Shown: piece after piece, positions 55,251 to 64,000 of the stretch
Layout: every line of letters begins with the position of its first letter
Numbering within the stretch: the stretch's first letter is position 1
NCBI GenBank assembly: GCA_022710485.1
Contig: JAKLGU010000006.1
Coordinates: 92,895-156,894 of the forward strand
DNA length: 64,000 nucleotides
Source of the DNA: Gemmatimonadota bacterium
Lineage (GTDB): Bacteria > Gemmatimonadota > Gemmatimonadetes > Gemmatimonadales > GWC2-71-9
Direction of reading: 5' to 3'
Position numbers and translations under genes: made by a program
Notes under the pieces: generated by a model
Told to the model about the DNA's origin: nothing
What the model saw: the letters and a program-made list of their open reading frames with translations, nothing else
Databases searched by the model: none

Positions 55251-58200
55251 ATGAAGCTTTCCAAGCTCGAGCTCTCCGGCTTCAAGTCGTTCGCCGACAC
55301 CGTCACGCTCACCTTCGAGGAGGGGGTGACGGCCATCGTCGGGCCGAACGGCTGCGGGAAGTCGAACGTCAGCGATGCGGTGCGCTGGGTGCTCGGCGAA
55401 CAGTCCGCCCGGTTGCTCCGCGGCGGCAAGATGGAGGACGTGATCTTCCAGGGCTCGGCGGACCGGCGGCCGGTCAACGTGACCGAGGTGTCGCTCTACC
55501 TGGACAACGCCGACGGCACGCTGCCGATCGCGTACCAGGAGGTCCAGATCACGCGCCGGCTGTCCCGCTCGGGCCACAGCGAGTACCTGCTCAACCGGGC
55601 GCCGGTGCGCCTCCGCGACATCCAGGACCTGCTCCGCGGCACCGGCCTCGGCGGCGACGCCGGCGTCGTCATCGAAGCCAAGATGATCGACCTGCTCCTC
55701 TCCGACCGCGCCGACGAGCGGCGCTCCCTCTTCGAGGAGGCGGCCGGCATCGGGCTGTACCGCGACCGGAAACACAGCACGGAACGCCGCCTCGAGGAAA
55801 CCGCGCTCGACCTGCAGCGCGTCGAGGACCTGGTGGCGGAGGTGCAGTCACAGTTGCGAAGCCTCGCCCGGCAACGCGGTCGCGCGGAGCGCCACGTCAA
55901 GCTGATGGAGGAGAAGTTCGCGATCCAGCTGACCCTGGCCCGGACGCTGCTCGACCGCCTCAGCGCCGACGTGCGCGAGAAGGAGGCGCGGTACGCCGAG
56001 CTGGCGAGCGGGCTGCCGGAGCGCCGGACGGCGCTGGCGGCCCTCGAGGCCGAGCGCGAAGAGGCTTCGCGGCGCCGCGCGGCCGCCGAGGCTGCACGGA
56101 CCGACATCGCGCGGCGCCTCGGCGAGGTCCGCGTCACCCTCGGGCGCCTCGAGGGCGACCTGAACCTCTCCTCCGAGCGCCTGGCGAACGCGGGGCAGCG
56201 CCGGGTGCGCGCCCTCGAGGAGCGCGGGCTCATGGAACAGCGCGCGCAGCAGGCGCTGCGCGAGAAGGACGTCGCCCTGCAGGAGCGGGACGCGGCGCAG
56301 GCCGATTATGACCGCATCCAGGGCGAACTGCAGGGTCGCGCGAGCGTGGAGGACGCCGTGAAGACCCGGCTCGCGGAGCAGCGCGCGCAGGTGCGGCAGA
56401 TGGAGGAGACGCTGCAGCGCCAGGCGCAGACCCTGCGGTCGCTGGAGGGGGAACGCGCCGCCCTCGAAACCGACCTCGCCGCGCTGCGTGACCGAGCGGT
56501 GCAGGCGGCCTCCCTGCGCGACGGCCTCCGGCAGGAACTCGAGGCCACGACCCAGCGCCGCGACTCCCTGGTGGCGGAAGCGGCCCGGCTCCTCGACGCC
56601 CACCGCGCGGCGGCCGCCGACGCCGAGCGGGCGCGGCACCTGCTGGCCGAGACGCGTGAGCACGAAGCCCTCGCCCGCGCCGACCGGCGCCGCGCCGAGG
56701 AATCGGTGGCGCAACTCTCCGCGCGGCACGAGGCGCTCGCCGAACTGGAGCGCGACCGCGTCGGCCTGGCGCCCGGCGCCGCGTCGCTCCTCGGCGCGCG
56801 CGATCGGTTCGGCGACGGTGTCCTCGGGCCGCTGAGCGACTTCCTGCGCACCGGCGCCGACGAGGCCGACCTCGCGGAAAAGCTCCTCGGCGAGTGGGTG
56901 CACGCCGTCCTGGTGCGGGACGACGCCACCGTGCGCGCCATCCAGGAGTGGCACGCCGGGTCCGACGTCGGCGCCATCGTCCTCCTCTCCGCCGAACGGG
57001 GACCGGCCCGGGACGGAGGCAGCCATCCGCTCGAGCGGTCGCTCAGGATCGACGACCCCGCCGCGGCGCGCTGGGTCCGCGCCCTGCTCGGCGGTTCCGA
57101 GGTGCTCGACCCCTCCGGGCGCGCGCTGCGCCGCAGCAATGGCGCCGTGCTCCTGTCCGGTGTCGGCACGCCGTCGGGCCCCCTCCGCCGCCGGGCCGAG
57201 CTGGAGGCGCTCACGGGCGATCTCCAGTCGGCCAGGACCACGCTCGCCGCCGCGGAGGCCGCAGTCGCCACCACCGTGGCGCGCCTGGCGGAACTCGAGA
57301 CCGCCCTCGCCGCCGCCACCGAATCGGCCGAGCGCGCCCGTGAGGCCGAGCGGGTGGGCGGCTCCGCGCGGGACGATGCCGAGCGGTCGGTGGCCACCCG
57401 CTCGCGGGAGCTGCAGGAGTCCGACGCCCAGGTCGTCCGGGTGAATGAGCGCCTCACGACCTCCGAATCCCGCCTCCGCGAGGTGGATACGGCGTTGACC
57501 GAAGGCGAACTCGCCAAGGTGCGGCTCGATGAAGCCCTGAGCGTCGGCCGCCAGCAGCTCGCCGAACTGGAGACGGAGCAGGAGTCCGCCCGCGAGGCCC
57601 GGGTCCACTGGCAGGTTCAGCTGGCCCACGTCGAGGCCCGCCTCCTGGGCGCCGGCGAGCGGCTCGCGCGCGCCGAGCAGATCGGGCAGGAGGCGGCGGG
57701 CTCCGCCGCCAACCTGGCCGGCGAGCTCACCCAGCTCGAGGGCGACGCGGCGGCGCTGGAGACCGAGCAGGTGGCGTGGCGTGAGGAGATGGCGGAACGG
57801 CGCGTGACCCTGCTGGAGCTGGAGGCGGCCGCGGCGGACGCGGAGGAGTCACTGTCGGTCCTGACCGAGGCGCTGGGCACGGCGGAGCGCACCGTCCACG
57901 ACGACCGGGAGGGGCTCGACCGCTCCACCGAGGAACACCACAGCCTGCAGCTCGAGCTCTCCGAGGCGGGCGCGGAGCGCCGGCGGATCATCGAGCGCGT
58001 CGAGACGGAGTGGAGGCGCCCGATCGACGAACTCTTCGAGGGCGCGCCCTTCCTCGACCTCGACCTCGCCACCCTCGAGGCGGAGTCGGCCCGGATCGTC
58101 GCCGCGCTCGAGGCGATCGGCGTGGTGAACCCGCTGGCCGTCGAGGAGCACGCCGAGGAGAGCAAGCGGCTCGAGTTCCTCTCCGCGCAGCGCGACGACC

Positions 58201-58721
58201 TCGTGGCAGCCCGCCAGTCGCTCCAGCAGGCCATCCGGGAGATCGACGGCACCGCGCAGGCCATGTTCCTGGAGACGTTCAACGCCGTCCGGACGAATTT
58301 CCTGACCGTCTTCCAGACGCTCTTCGGTGGCGGGGAGTGCGACCTCCGGCTGTCCATCGAGGGGGACCCGCTGGAGAGCGAGATCGAGATCCACGCCGCG
58401 CCGCGGGGCAAGCGCACCCAGCGCATCCACCTGCTGTCCAGCGGGGAGCGGACGCTCGTGGCAGTCTCCCTCCTGTTCAGCATCTACCTCACCAAGCCGA
58501 GTCCCTTCTGCCTCATGGACGAAGTGGACGCGCCGCTGGACGACTCGAACGTCGGCCGGTTCACCAGGCTGCTGGACGAGTTCAAGCACAGCAGCCAGTT
58601 CCTGGTCATCACCCACAATCCGCGCACGATGCAGGCGGCGGACGCGGTGTACGGCGTGACCATGCAGGAACCGGGCGTCTCCACCATCGTGGGGGTCCGC
58701 CTCGGCGAGCCGGTGCTCTGA
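55251..58721 (+). CDS. smc: Chromosome segregation ATPase SMC
   Basis: The 1156-residue SMC forms the condensin-like dimer that compacts and segregates the chromosome. Head: Walker A GPNGCGKS (31-38) and, near 1062, the ABC signature LLSSGERT (most SMCs have LSGGE) with Walker B CLMDEVDAPLDD. Long coiled coils (about 170-500 and 660-1000) flank a hinge with GARDRFGDGVLGPLSDFL and VLLSAERGP near 515-585. ScpA and ScpB are not in the window. The Ser-Ser signature is within family variation. Confidence 0.96.
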   Translation: MKLSKLELSGFKSFADTVTLTFEEGVTAIVGPNGCGKSNVSDAVRWVLGEQSARLLRGGKMEDVIFQGSADRRPVNVTEVSLYLDNADGTLPIAYQEVQITRRLSRSGHSEYLLNRAPVRLRDIQDLLRGTGLGGDAGVVIEAKMIDLLLSDRADERRSLFEEAAGIGLYRDRKHSTERRLEETALDLQRVEDLVAEVQSQLRSLARQRGRAERHVKLMEEKFAIQLTLARTLLDRLSADVREKEARYAELASGLPERRTALAALEAEREEASRRRAAAEAARTDIARRLGEVRVTLGRLEGDLNLSSERLANAGQRRVRALEERGLMEQRAQQALREKDVALQERDAAQADYDRIQGELQGRASVEDAVKTRLAEQRAQVRQMEETLQRQAQTLRSLEGERAALETDLAALRDRAVQAASLRDGLRQELEATTQRRDSLVAEAARLLDAHRAAAADAERARHLLAETREHEALARADRRRAEESVAQLSARHEALAELERDRVGLAPGAASLLGARDRFGDGVLGPLSDFLRTGADEADLAEKLLGEWVHAVLVRDDATVRAIQEWHAGSDVGAIVLLSAERGPARDGGSHPLERSLRIDDPAAARWVRALLGGSEVLDPSGRALRRSNGAVLLSGVGTPSGPLRRRAELEALTGDLQSARTTLAAAEAAVATTVARLAELETALAAATESAERAREAERVGGSARDDAERSVATRSRELQESDAQVVRVNERLTTSESRLREVDTALTEGELAKVRLDEALSVGRQQLAELETEQESAREARVHWQVQLAHVEARLLGAGERLARAEQIGQEAAGSAANLAGELTQLEGDAAALETEQVAWREEMAERRVTLLELEAAAADAEESLSVLTEALGTAERTVHDDREGLDRSTEEHHSLQLELSEAGAERRRIIERVETEWRRPIDELFEGAPFLDLDLATLEAESARIVAALEAIGVVNPLAVEEHAEESKRLEFLSAQRDDLVAARQSLQQAIREIDGTAQAMFLETFNAVRTNFLTVFQTLFGGGECDLRLSIEGDPLESEIEIHAAPRGKRTQRIHLLSSGERTLVAVSLLFSIYLTKPSPFCLMDEVDAPLDDSNVGRFTRLLDEFKHSSQFLVITHNPRTMQAADAVYGVTMQEPGVSTIVGVRLGEPVL

Positions 58722-58809
58722 CCGGGGAGCAAACCGGGACGGGACGGGGTAGTATTGTGGGACAGACGTCGTTCGAACGGCACTTCTCGCCACTTGCGAG
58801 TGACCACGC

Positions 58810-59850
58810 ATGCTCGTCGTAATGCGCCATGACGCCCGAGCGGAGGACATCCGGGCCGTCGTCCAGGCGATCGAGGCCATGGGGTACGAGGCGCGTCCGA
58901 TGCCAGGCCGGCACCGGACGACCGTCGGCGTGGTCGGCAACGAAGGCCGCGTGGACGGCACACCCTTCAGCGCGCTCGAGGGGGTGCAGGACATCCTCCA
59001 CGTCACGCCGCCCTACAAGCTGGTGTCCCGTGAATGGAAGGCGGACGCCACCATCGTCCGCCTCCCCGGCGGGCTGACCATCGGAGGCGAGGAAGTCCCC
59101 GTCATCGCCGGGCCCTGCTCGGTCGAGGGCGAGCGGCAGCTCCTGCAGGCGGCGCACGCGGTCAAGGAGGCGGGCGCCACCCTGCTCCGTGCCGGTGCGT
59201 TCAAGCCGCGCAGTTCCCCGTACTCGTTCCAGGGCCTGGGGCGCGACGGGCTCAAGCTGCTGGCGCTCGCCCGGCGGGAGACCGGTCTCCTCATCGTGAC
59301 CGAGGCGGTGGACCCCGAGGGAGTGGACGCGGTGGCGGAGGCGGCCGACATCGTCCAGATCGGCGCCCGCAACATGCAGAACTACTCGCTGCTGCGCCGG
59401 GCCGGGCGGGCCGGCAAGCCGGTACTCCTCAAGCGCGGCATCGCCGCCACCATCGAGGAGCTGTTGCTGGCCGCCGAGTACCTGCTGGCGGAAGGCAATC
59501 CCGACGTCATTCTCTGCGAGCGGGGCATCCGGAGCTTCGACACCGAGACCCGCTTCCTGCTCGATCTCGGCGCCATCCCGACGGTGCACGCACTGTCCCA
59601 CCTGCCCATCATCGCGGATCCGAGCCATGGTACCGGCCGACGCGATCTGGTCCCCGCCATGGCCTGCGCAGCACTCGCCGCCGGGGCGGACGGGCTGCTC
59701 GTGGAGGTACACCCGAATCCCGGCGAGGCCCGTTCCGACGGGGCGCAGAGCCTCCGACCGGAGCAGTTCGAGCGGCTCATGGCCGACCTGCGGCCCCTCG
59801 CCGAGGCGGTCGGGCGCCGGATCGCGGAGCCGGTCGGGGCGCGCACGTGA
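58810..59850 (+). CDS. aroF: DAHP synthase, type I-beta with N-terminal ferredoxin-like domain
   Basis: This enzyme joins PEP and erythrose 4-phosphate, the first step to aromatic amino acids. Residues 1-65 form the small ferredoxin-like regulatory domain ([29 protein letters not shown]). The barrel shows [60 protein letters not shown] and [13 protein letters not shown] with the metal and PEP ligands. 346 residues fits type I-beta, usually not feedback-inhibited in the E. coli manner. The gene symbol follows this subfamily's custom. Confidence 0.92.
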   Translation: MLVVMRHDARAEDIRAVVQAIEAMGYEARPMPGRHRTTVGVVGNEGRVDGTPFSALEGVQDILHVTPPYKLVSREWKADATIVRLPGGLTIGGEEVPVIAGPCSVEGERQLLQAAHAVKEAGATLLRAGAFKPRSSPYSFQGLGRDGLKLLALARRETGLLIVTEAVDPEGVDAVAEAADIVQIGARNMQNYSLLRRAGRAGKPVLLKRGIAATIEELLLAAEYLLAEGNPDVILCERGIRSFDTETRFLLDLGAIPTVHALSHLPIIADPSHGTGRRDLVPAMACAALAAGADGLLVEVHPNPGEARSDGAQSLRPEQFERLMADLRPLAEAVGRRIAEPVGART

Positions 59851-60497
59851 GGCGGGCGGCGGCCGCCCTCCTCCTCTGTTCGCTTTCGTCGGCCCTTCCC
59901 ATGCAGGCCCAGCGGGCCGACTCGATCATCGAACGGACTTCCGCCGCCTACCGTCAGCTTCGCTCGCTCACCGCGGACTTCGACCAGGTCATCAGCAACG
60001 ACATGATCGGGACCTACAAGAGCCGGGGCGCCCTCGCGCAGGCGGGGGCAGCCCGGCTCTCGATGCGGTTCTCCGATCCCGCCGGCGAAGCCATCGTGAT
60101 CGACGGCACCTCCATCTGGATCTACACGCCGACCACGGCACCCGGCCAGGTGCTGCGGGCTCCGATCGCGCGCGCGGCCGGATACGGCGCCAACCTCCTC
60201 GCGTGGCTCCTCGACAAGCCGGCGGAGCGGTACAAGGTGACCCTGCTGCGCGGAGACAACGTGGCCGGCACGCCAGTGGACGTCCTGCGGCTGATGCCCG
60301 CCGTGGAGGGGCTGCCGTTCACTTCCGCCACGCTCTGGCTCGCGACGAGCGACGGTCTCCCCCGGCGCATCGAGGTGACCGAGCCGTCCGGCAACCGTCG
60401 CACCCTGACCCTTTCGAACTTGCAGACCAACGTCGCGCTGCCGCCGGGGACCTTCACCTTCACGCCGCCGAAAGGCGTCAAGGTCATCGACCAGTAG
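59847..60497 (+). CDS. lolA: Outer-membrane lipoprotein carrier LolA-like protein
   Basis: GTG 59847 (GTGA overlap with the DAHP synthase stop) gives a signal peptide ([21 protein letters not shown]) and 216 residues. The mature part fits the LolA half-barrel: [91 protein letters not shown] and [13 protein letters not shown]. LolA shuttles lipoproteins across the periplasm. The last 14 bases overlap the converging DUF2520 gene. Confidence 0.88.
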   Translation: MRRAAAALLLCSLSSALPMQAQRADSIIERTSAAYRQLRSLTADFDQVISNDMIGTYKSRGALAQAGAARLSMRFSDPAGEAIVIDGTSIWIYTPTTAPGQVLRAPIARAAGYGANLLAWLLDKPAERYKVTLLRGDNVAGTPVDVLRLMPAVEGLPFTSATLWLATSDGLPRRIEVTEPSGNRRTLTLSNLQTNVALPPGTFTFTPPKGVKVIDQ

Positions 60498-61341
60498 CCG
60501 CGTCCGTCAGCAATCGCTCGAGCACCGCCGCCGACTTCTCCGCCAGACCAGCCGCCCGTGACAGCGCCAGCGCCTCCAGGCCAACCGCCCCATAGAGCCG
60601 CCGATCGCCCGGCGCCAGCGCCGCCAGGTGCGCCGCTACGGTGCCCGCATCCCCCCGCCGAATGGCGCCGGTGAGCGCATCCTGAGGGGCCAGGCGATCT
60701 AGATTCACCGCGGCGCCGTGCAGGAGCGGCAGGTAGATCTTTCCGGCCAGCTCCGGCGGCACACCGGCCGACCTGGCAAGCCGCACCGCCATCCCCATCA
60801 ACGCCACGGTGTAGTTCGCCACAATGGTGGCGCCGGCGTGGTAGGCGGCCTTGGCACCTGCCGGGAGCCGGACCGCCGTCATCCCGAGCCGCTCGGCCAG
60901 CCACTCTCCGGCCACGAGCGCGTTGGCATCCCCTTCGACACCGGCGTACGCGCCCTGGAAACGCTCCCCCGCGGTCTCCGGATCGGCCACCGTCTGCAGC
61001 GGGTGGAACGAGCCGAGACCCGCGCCGGTAGGCGCGAGCGCGGCCAGCGCTCCGCGGTCGAGCAAGCCCGAGAGGTGAAGGACCGACGAGCGAGGGGAGA
61101 GGCAGCGCTCGCCCAGGAGCCGCTCCGCCACCGCCGGGATCGCGGCGTCGGGTGTCGCGATGAGGATCACGTCCGCGGCGCGGCAGGCCTCGCCCCAGTC
61201 CTCCACCCGGACCGCCAGCGGCGCCGGCACCGCCTTCACCGTGCGACCCAGCAACGATACGTCCGCCCCGGAACGCGAAAGGGCCAGGGCGATGCCCTGG
61301 CCCATCCGGCCCGCGCCGATCACGGCGACGAGAAAGGTCAC
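60484..61341 (-). CDS. Rossmann/DUF2520 NAD(P)-dependent oxidoreductase-like protein
   Basis: The 285-residue protein starts with a dinucleotide-binding Rossmann fold (VAVIGAGRMGQGIALALSRSGADVSLLGR) and ends with the helical DUF2520 domain (GAKAAYHAGATIVANYTVALMGMA, GVPPELAGKIYLPLLHGAAVNL). GSFHPLQTVADP is the family hallmark. It is related to 6-phosphogluconate- and F420-type dehydrogenases; some relatives act on ketopantoate-like substrates. It lies four bases behind ctpA. Confidence 0.88.
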   Translation of the reverse strand: MTFLVAVIGAGRMGQGIALALSRSGADVSLLGRTVKAVPAPLAVRVEDWGEACRAADVILIATPDAAIPAVAERLLGERCLSPRSSVLHLSGLLDRGALAALAPTGAGLGSFHPLQTVADPETAGERFQGAYAGVEGDANALVAGEWLAERLGMTAVRLPAGAKAAYHAGATIVANYTVALMGMAVRLARSAGVPPELAGKIYLPLLHGAAVNLDRLAPQDALTGAIRRGDAGTVAAHLAALAPGDRRLYGAVGLEALALSRAAGLAEKSAAVLERLLTDAATGR

Positions 61342-61345
61342 GCGC

Positions 61346-62986
61346 CTACTTCCTGGCAGGCACCACCGGCCTGTCGCCCAGGGAAATCAGGGCCTCGGTC
61401 GTGGACGCCTTCGCGAGCAGGCTGAGCGCCTCCTGCACCTGCTCGTCGTCGGCGGCGATCCGCCGGAACTCCGCCGAGCGGCCGAAGACGTAGCGCGCAA
61501 TCATGTAGCCCAGCTGGCGGTCCACCGTCGTGGCGCCCCCGTCGAAGGTGGCACGGCTCATGGTGACGCCCTTGGCCTCCAGCCGGTCGTAGACCACGGT
61601 CCGCATGGCGGGGGTGACCGAGAAGTTCGGGGACTTCACCGTGCCCGCGTTCTTGAGCTCGAGGGCGTAGCTGGTCAGGATGTCCTGGTAGACGGCGAAA
61701 TTGGACCCGATCGCCTTGGCGAACTCGCGCTCCGCCGTGGTGAAGGTGTCCTGCCTCACGATCAGGTCGGGCACGATCCCGCCGCCGCCGAGCACGATGC
61801 GCCCGTCGTCGGTCTTGAACTCGGGGAGGCCGAGCGAATCCCCCCGGGCGTGCAGCACCGAGTCGGGCACGACGCCGCCGTTGTCGGCGGCCGCCATCGC
61901 CTGCATGACCTGGTCGCGCTCGTCGGAGGCGGTCCGCTGGATCGTCCGGCCGCTCGGCGTGTACCAGCGCGCCGTGGTGAGCTTGAGCGCGGTGGTCTGG
62001 TCGATGCGGAACACCGACTGCACCAGCCCCTTGCCGAAGGTCGGAAGGCCGACCACCAGCGCCCGGTCATGGTCTTGCAGGGCGCCCGCGATGATCTCTG
62101 CCGCGCTGGCCGACCCGACGTCCACCAGGACGACGATCGGCATCCGCGGCCACGCCTGGGGCTTGCTGTCGGAGTAGGTCTCGGACGAGCCCGGCGCGCG
62201 GCCGCGCGTGGACACGACCTCCTGCCCCGGATCGAGGAAGAGGTCCGACACTTCCACCCCCTCGTCGAGCAACCCGCCGGGATTGCCCCGCAGGTCGAGG
62301 ATGAGGGAGGTGGCACCGGCGGCGCGCAGGCTGTCGATCGCCTGGCGCACTTCGCTCGTCGACGCCTGGCTCACGGTGGTGAGCCCGACGTACGCGATGT
62401 TGTTCGGGAAGAGCGTCGGCGCGTAGATCGACCGGTTGTGGATCTGCGCGCGCGTCAGCTTGAACTCGATCGGCTCCGGCACGCCGCTCCGCCGGACCGA
62501 CAGCACCACGTCGGTGCCGGCCGGCCCGCGGAGGCTCGACACCGCCTTCTCGGAGGAGTAGCCCTCGGTCGAGGCGCCGTTGATGGCGATGATCTGGTCG
62601 CCGGTCTGGATGCCGGCCCGTTCGGCCGGGGTCTCCGGCAACGGGGACACGACCGTGATCCAACCGCCGCGCACGTCGATCTGGATGCCGAGTCCGCCGT
62701 AGTTGCCGGTGGTGGTCTCGGTGAGGGCCTTGTAGTTGTCTCCCTGGAGCAGGTCGGTGTACGGGTCGTCCAGTTCCGCCAGCATCCCGACGGTGGCCTT
62801 CTGGTAGAGGTCGGCCTCGCCGATGCTGTCGACGTAGTACGTCTGGACCCGCGCGAGCACGTCGTCGAACAGGCGGGCGCTGCGATAGACGCCGCCGTCG
62901 CTATCCACGCCACGCTGCAGCAGCCACCCGCCCGAGAAGAACGAGATGCACGCCACGGCGAAAATGAGCCCCCAACGCTGCCTCAT
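61346..62986 (-). CDS. ctpA: C-terminal processing peptidase, S41 family
   Basis: ATG 62986 follows GGAGG and overlaps the tmk stop (ATGA), giving 546 residues; a TTG at 62998 is rejected. The N-terminus has one membrane segment (LIFAVACISFFSGGWLL). A PDZ domain (GGLGIQIDVRGGWITVVSPLPETPAERAGIQTGDQIIAING, 97-137) precedes the catalytic S41 domain with Ser294 (DVGSASAAEI) and Lys319 (FGKGLVQ). These proteases trim or degrade periplasmic proteins from their C-termini. Confidence 0.95.
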   Translation of the reverse strand: MRQRWGLIFAVACISFFSGGWLLQRGVDSDGGVYRSARLFDDVLARVQTYYVDSIGEADLYQKATVGMLAELDDPYTDLLQGDNYKALTETTTGNYGGLGIQIDVRGGWITVVSPLPETPAERAGIQTGDQIIAINGASTEGYSSEKAVSSLRGPAGTDVVLSVRRSGVPEPIEFKLTRAQIHNRSIYAPTLFPNNIAYVGLTTVSQASTSEVRQAIDSLRAAGATSLILDLRGNPGGLLDEGVEVSDLFLDPGQEVVSTRGRAPGSSETYSDSKPQAWPRMPIVVLVDVGSASAAEIIAGALQDHDRALVVGLPTFGKGLVQSVFRIDQTTALKLTTARWYTPSGRTIQRTASDERDQVMQAMAAADNGGVVPDSVLHARGDSLGLPEFKTDDGRIVLGGGGIVPDLIVRQDTFTTAEREFAKAIGSNFAVYQDILTSYALELKNAGTVKSPNFSVTPAMRTVVYDRLEAKGVTMSRATFDGGATTVDRQLGYMIARYVFGRSAEFRRIAADDEQVQEALSLLAKASTTEALISLGDRPVVPARK

Positions 62987-63618
62987 GACTGCCTCCAAAG
63001 GTCAGGCCGCACGTTCCGTACGGCCGTCCAGGCCGCATCGAGCAATCGCTCGGCGGTCCAGGTCCCATTCAAGTGTACAATGCCGGGCCCCGAAACGGCG
63101 ACATAGGCCCGGCAAATTCGGTCGTGAAAGTCGCCCGATTCGCGATCGAGCCGATCCAGCGCCTTGCCGGCCGCCTCCTGCCTCTCCCGTCCCACACCTG
63201 GCGGGAGGTCGAGCACCAGCGTGAGATCCGGCTTCAGGCCGCCGGTGGCGGCGGCGTTCCCCGCGGCCACCAGGTTTCGGTCCAGCCCCCGTCCGACGAC
63301 CTGATAGACCTCGGTGGAGAGGGTAAACCGGTCAGCCAGGACCACCCGCCCCCGATCCAGCTCCGGCCGAAGCACTTGGGCGGTGAGGTCGGCCCGGGCG
63401 GCCAGGAAGAGAAACAACTCCGCCACCGGAGCCACCTGATGATCCGCCTCGAGCAGCGCCTGCCGGACCGACTCCGCCACCGAGGTCCCACCCGGTTCCC
63501 GGACCACCACCGGCTCCCGCCCGGCCGACGTCATGCGCTCCGCGAGGGCCCGGACGAGGGTCGACTTGCCGGACCCCTCGGGGCCCTCGACGACGACGAA
63601 CAACCCCGGCGCAGGCAT
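62983..63618 (-). CDS. tmk: Thymidylate kinase
   Basis: Tmk converts dTMP to dTDP. The 211-residue product has the P-loop EGPEGSGKSTLVRALAERM (residues 10-28), the DRxTLSTEVYQ substrate block (LADRFTLSTEVYQVVG) and the TGGLKPDLTLVLDLPP stretch. Its ATG at 63618 overlaps the ylbF stop (TGATG); the longer frame is not used. Confidence 0.95.
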   Translation of the reverse strand: MPAPGLFVVVEGPEGSGKSTLVRALAERMTSAGREPVVVREPGGTSVAESVRQALLEADHQVAPVAELFLFLAARADLTAQVLRPELDRGRVVLADRFTLSTEVYQVVGRGLDRNLVAAGNAAATGGLKPDLTLVLDLPPGVGRERQEAAGKALDRLDRESGDFHDRICRAYVAVSGPGIVHLNGTWTAERLLDAAWTAVRNVRPDLWRQS

Positions 63619-63968
63619 CAGAGGGTGATGATACTGCTCGTGGCGCCCAGTTCCATGCCCTCGCTGATTTCCTGGTTGACCTTGGTCATCAGCTTCTCGA
63701 AGTTGGCGCGGGCCACGGCATACGCCTGGCCGGTGGCGCTGACCTCGAGTTCCCGCACCGCCGCCTCGTAGGCCGCGGTGGTTTCGGCGTCGGGCATCTG
63801 CCCCTGCGCCATCATCTGGTCCACCTTGGTGGCGAGCTGCTGGATGGCGTCCAGCTTGGCCACGGTCGGCGCATCGTCGCGCAGCGCCTGCTCGGTGCGA
63901 CGGAGGGTCTTGTATTCGGTCGATTGGCCGATCAGGCGGCCGAGGTCCTTCGCCTTCTCCCAGATCAC
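63618..63968 (-). CDS. YlbF/YmcA-family regulator
   Basis: The 116 residues form a helical pair typical of YlbF/YmcA proteins: IWEKAKDLGRLIGQSTEYKTLRRTEQALRDDAPTVAKLDAIQQLATKV and later AVRELEVSATGQAYAVARANFEKLMTKVNQEISEGM. Bacillus members help RNase Y with mRNA maturation; in other phyla the role is unproved. GTG start with GGAGG upstream. It begins 32 bases from the window edge and opens the minus-strand run with tmk, ctpA and DUF2520. Confidence 0.88.
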   Translation of the reverse strand: MIWEKAKDLGRLIGQSTEYKTLRRTEQALRDDAPTVAKLDAIQQLATKVDQMMAQGQMPDAETTAAYEAAVRELEVSATGQAYAVARANFEKLMTKVNQEISEGMELGATSSIITL

Positions 63969-64000
63969 GACGTCTCACTCCTCCGCGCGAGCACAAAGCG

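Noticed and set aside
55848..57629. Long minus-strand frame opposite smc
   Set aside because: It mirrors the coiled-coil codon pattern of SMC and shows no conserved motif.

Overview
The window is a gene-dense, very GC-rich (about 70%) bacterial chromosome segment. It carries about 58 protein genes, three tRNA genes and no recognisable mobile element or CRISPR array. The cell is Gram-negative: it has a LolA carrier, a heptose phosphatase for lipopolysaccharide, outer-membrane barrels and lipoproteins. The best guess is Gemmatimonadota, probably an uncultured soil or sediment lineage. That rests on gene style (DUF4159/DUF4175-like/TPR cluster, peptidase-propeller-barrel fusion, DUF2232 between rpsR and rplI, many short TXP-rich lipoproteins), not on a marker tree.

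Layout. 1-7.5 kb (+): Ig-like surface protein (cut by the window edge), selA, gmhB, purN, purH and a DUF2723 membrane protein. 7.5-9.2 kb: two tRNA-Ser genes flank a minus-strand lipoprotein/outer-membrane pair. 9.2-12.9 kb (+): gltX, a DinB-like protein, a GNAT acetyltransferase and two hypotheticals. 12.9-30.7 kb (-): a long train of genes whose starts and stops mostly overlap by 1-17 bases, running from a DUF4388-like protein through rsmI, DUF4159, DUF4175-like, TPR, a Tat-exported protein, a DUF3857 transglutaminase, a JAMM-DinG helicase fusion, FAH hydrolase, aminotransferase, TonB-like protein and AraC regulator; trxA lies just upstream. 30.8-40.5 kb (mostly +): mce, pdxJ, a degenerate HPt protein, a flippase-like membrane protein, ispE, tRNA-Gln, prs, rplY, pth and hppA. 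40.7-43.6 kb (-): a two-subunit 2-oxoacid:ferredoxin oxidoreductase. 43.7-60.5 kb (mostly +): ychF, a BI-1 protein, then the rpsF-rpsR-DUF2232-rplI-(FakA/FakB fusion)-rsfS cluster, a metallopeptidase/propeller/barrel protein, a SPOR lipoprotein, smc, DAHP synthase and lolA. 60.5-64 kb (-): DUF2520 protein, ctpA, tmk, ylbF.

Most genes are housekeeping (translation, purine, isoprenoid, aromatic and pyridoxal synthesis, chromosome segregation). The most unusual items are: a RadC-type JAMM domain fused to an iron-sulfur DinG helicase; a fatty-acid kinase whose C-terminal domain is replaced by its own DegV/FakB lipid carrier; two genes (rsmI, pth) that appear to start with CTG; a divergent promoter pair sharing one -35 element, with a likely leaderless transcript; and a gene whose family homology runs back to the codon after the gltX stop without a normal start codon.
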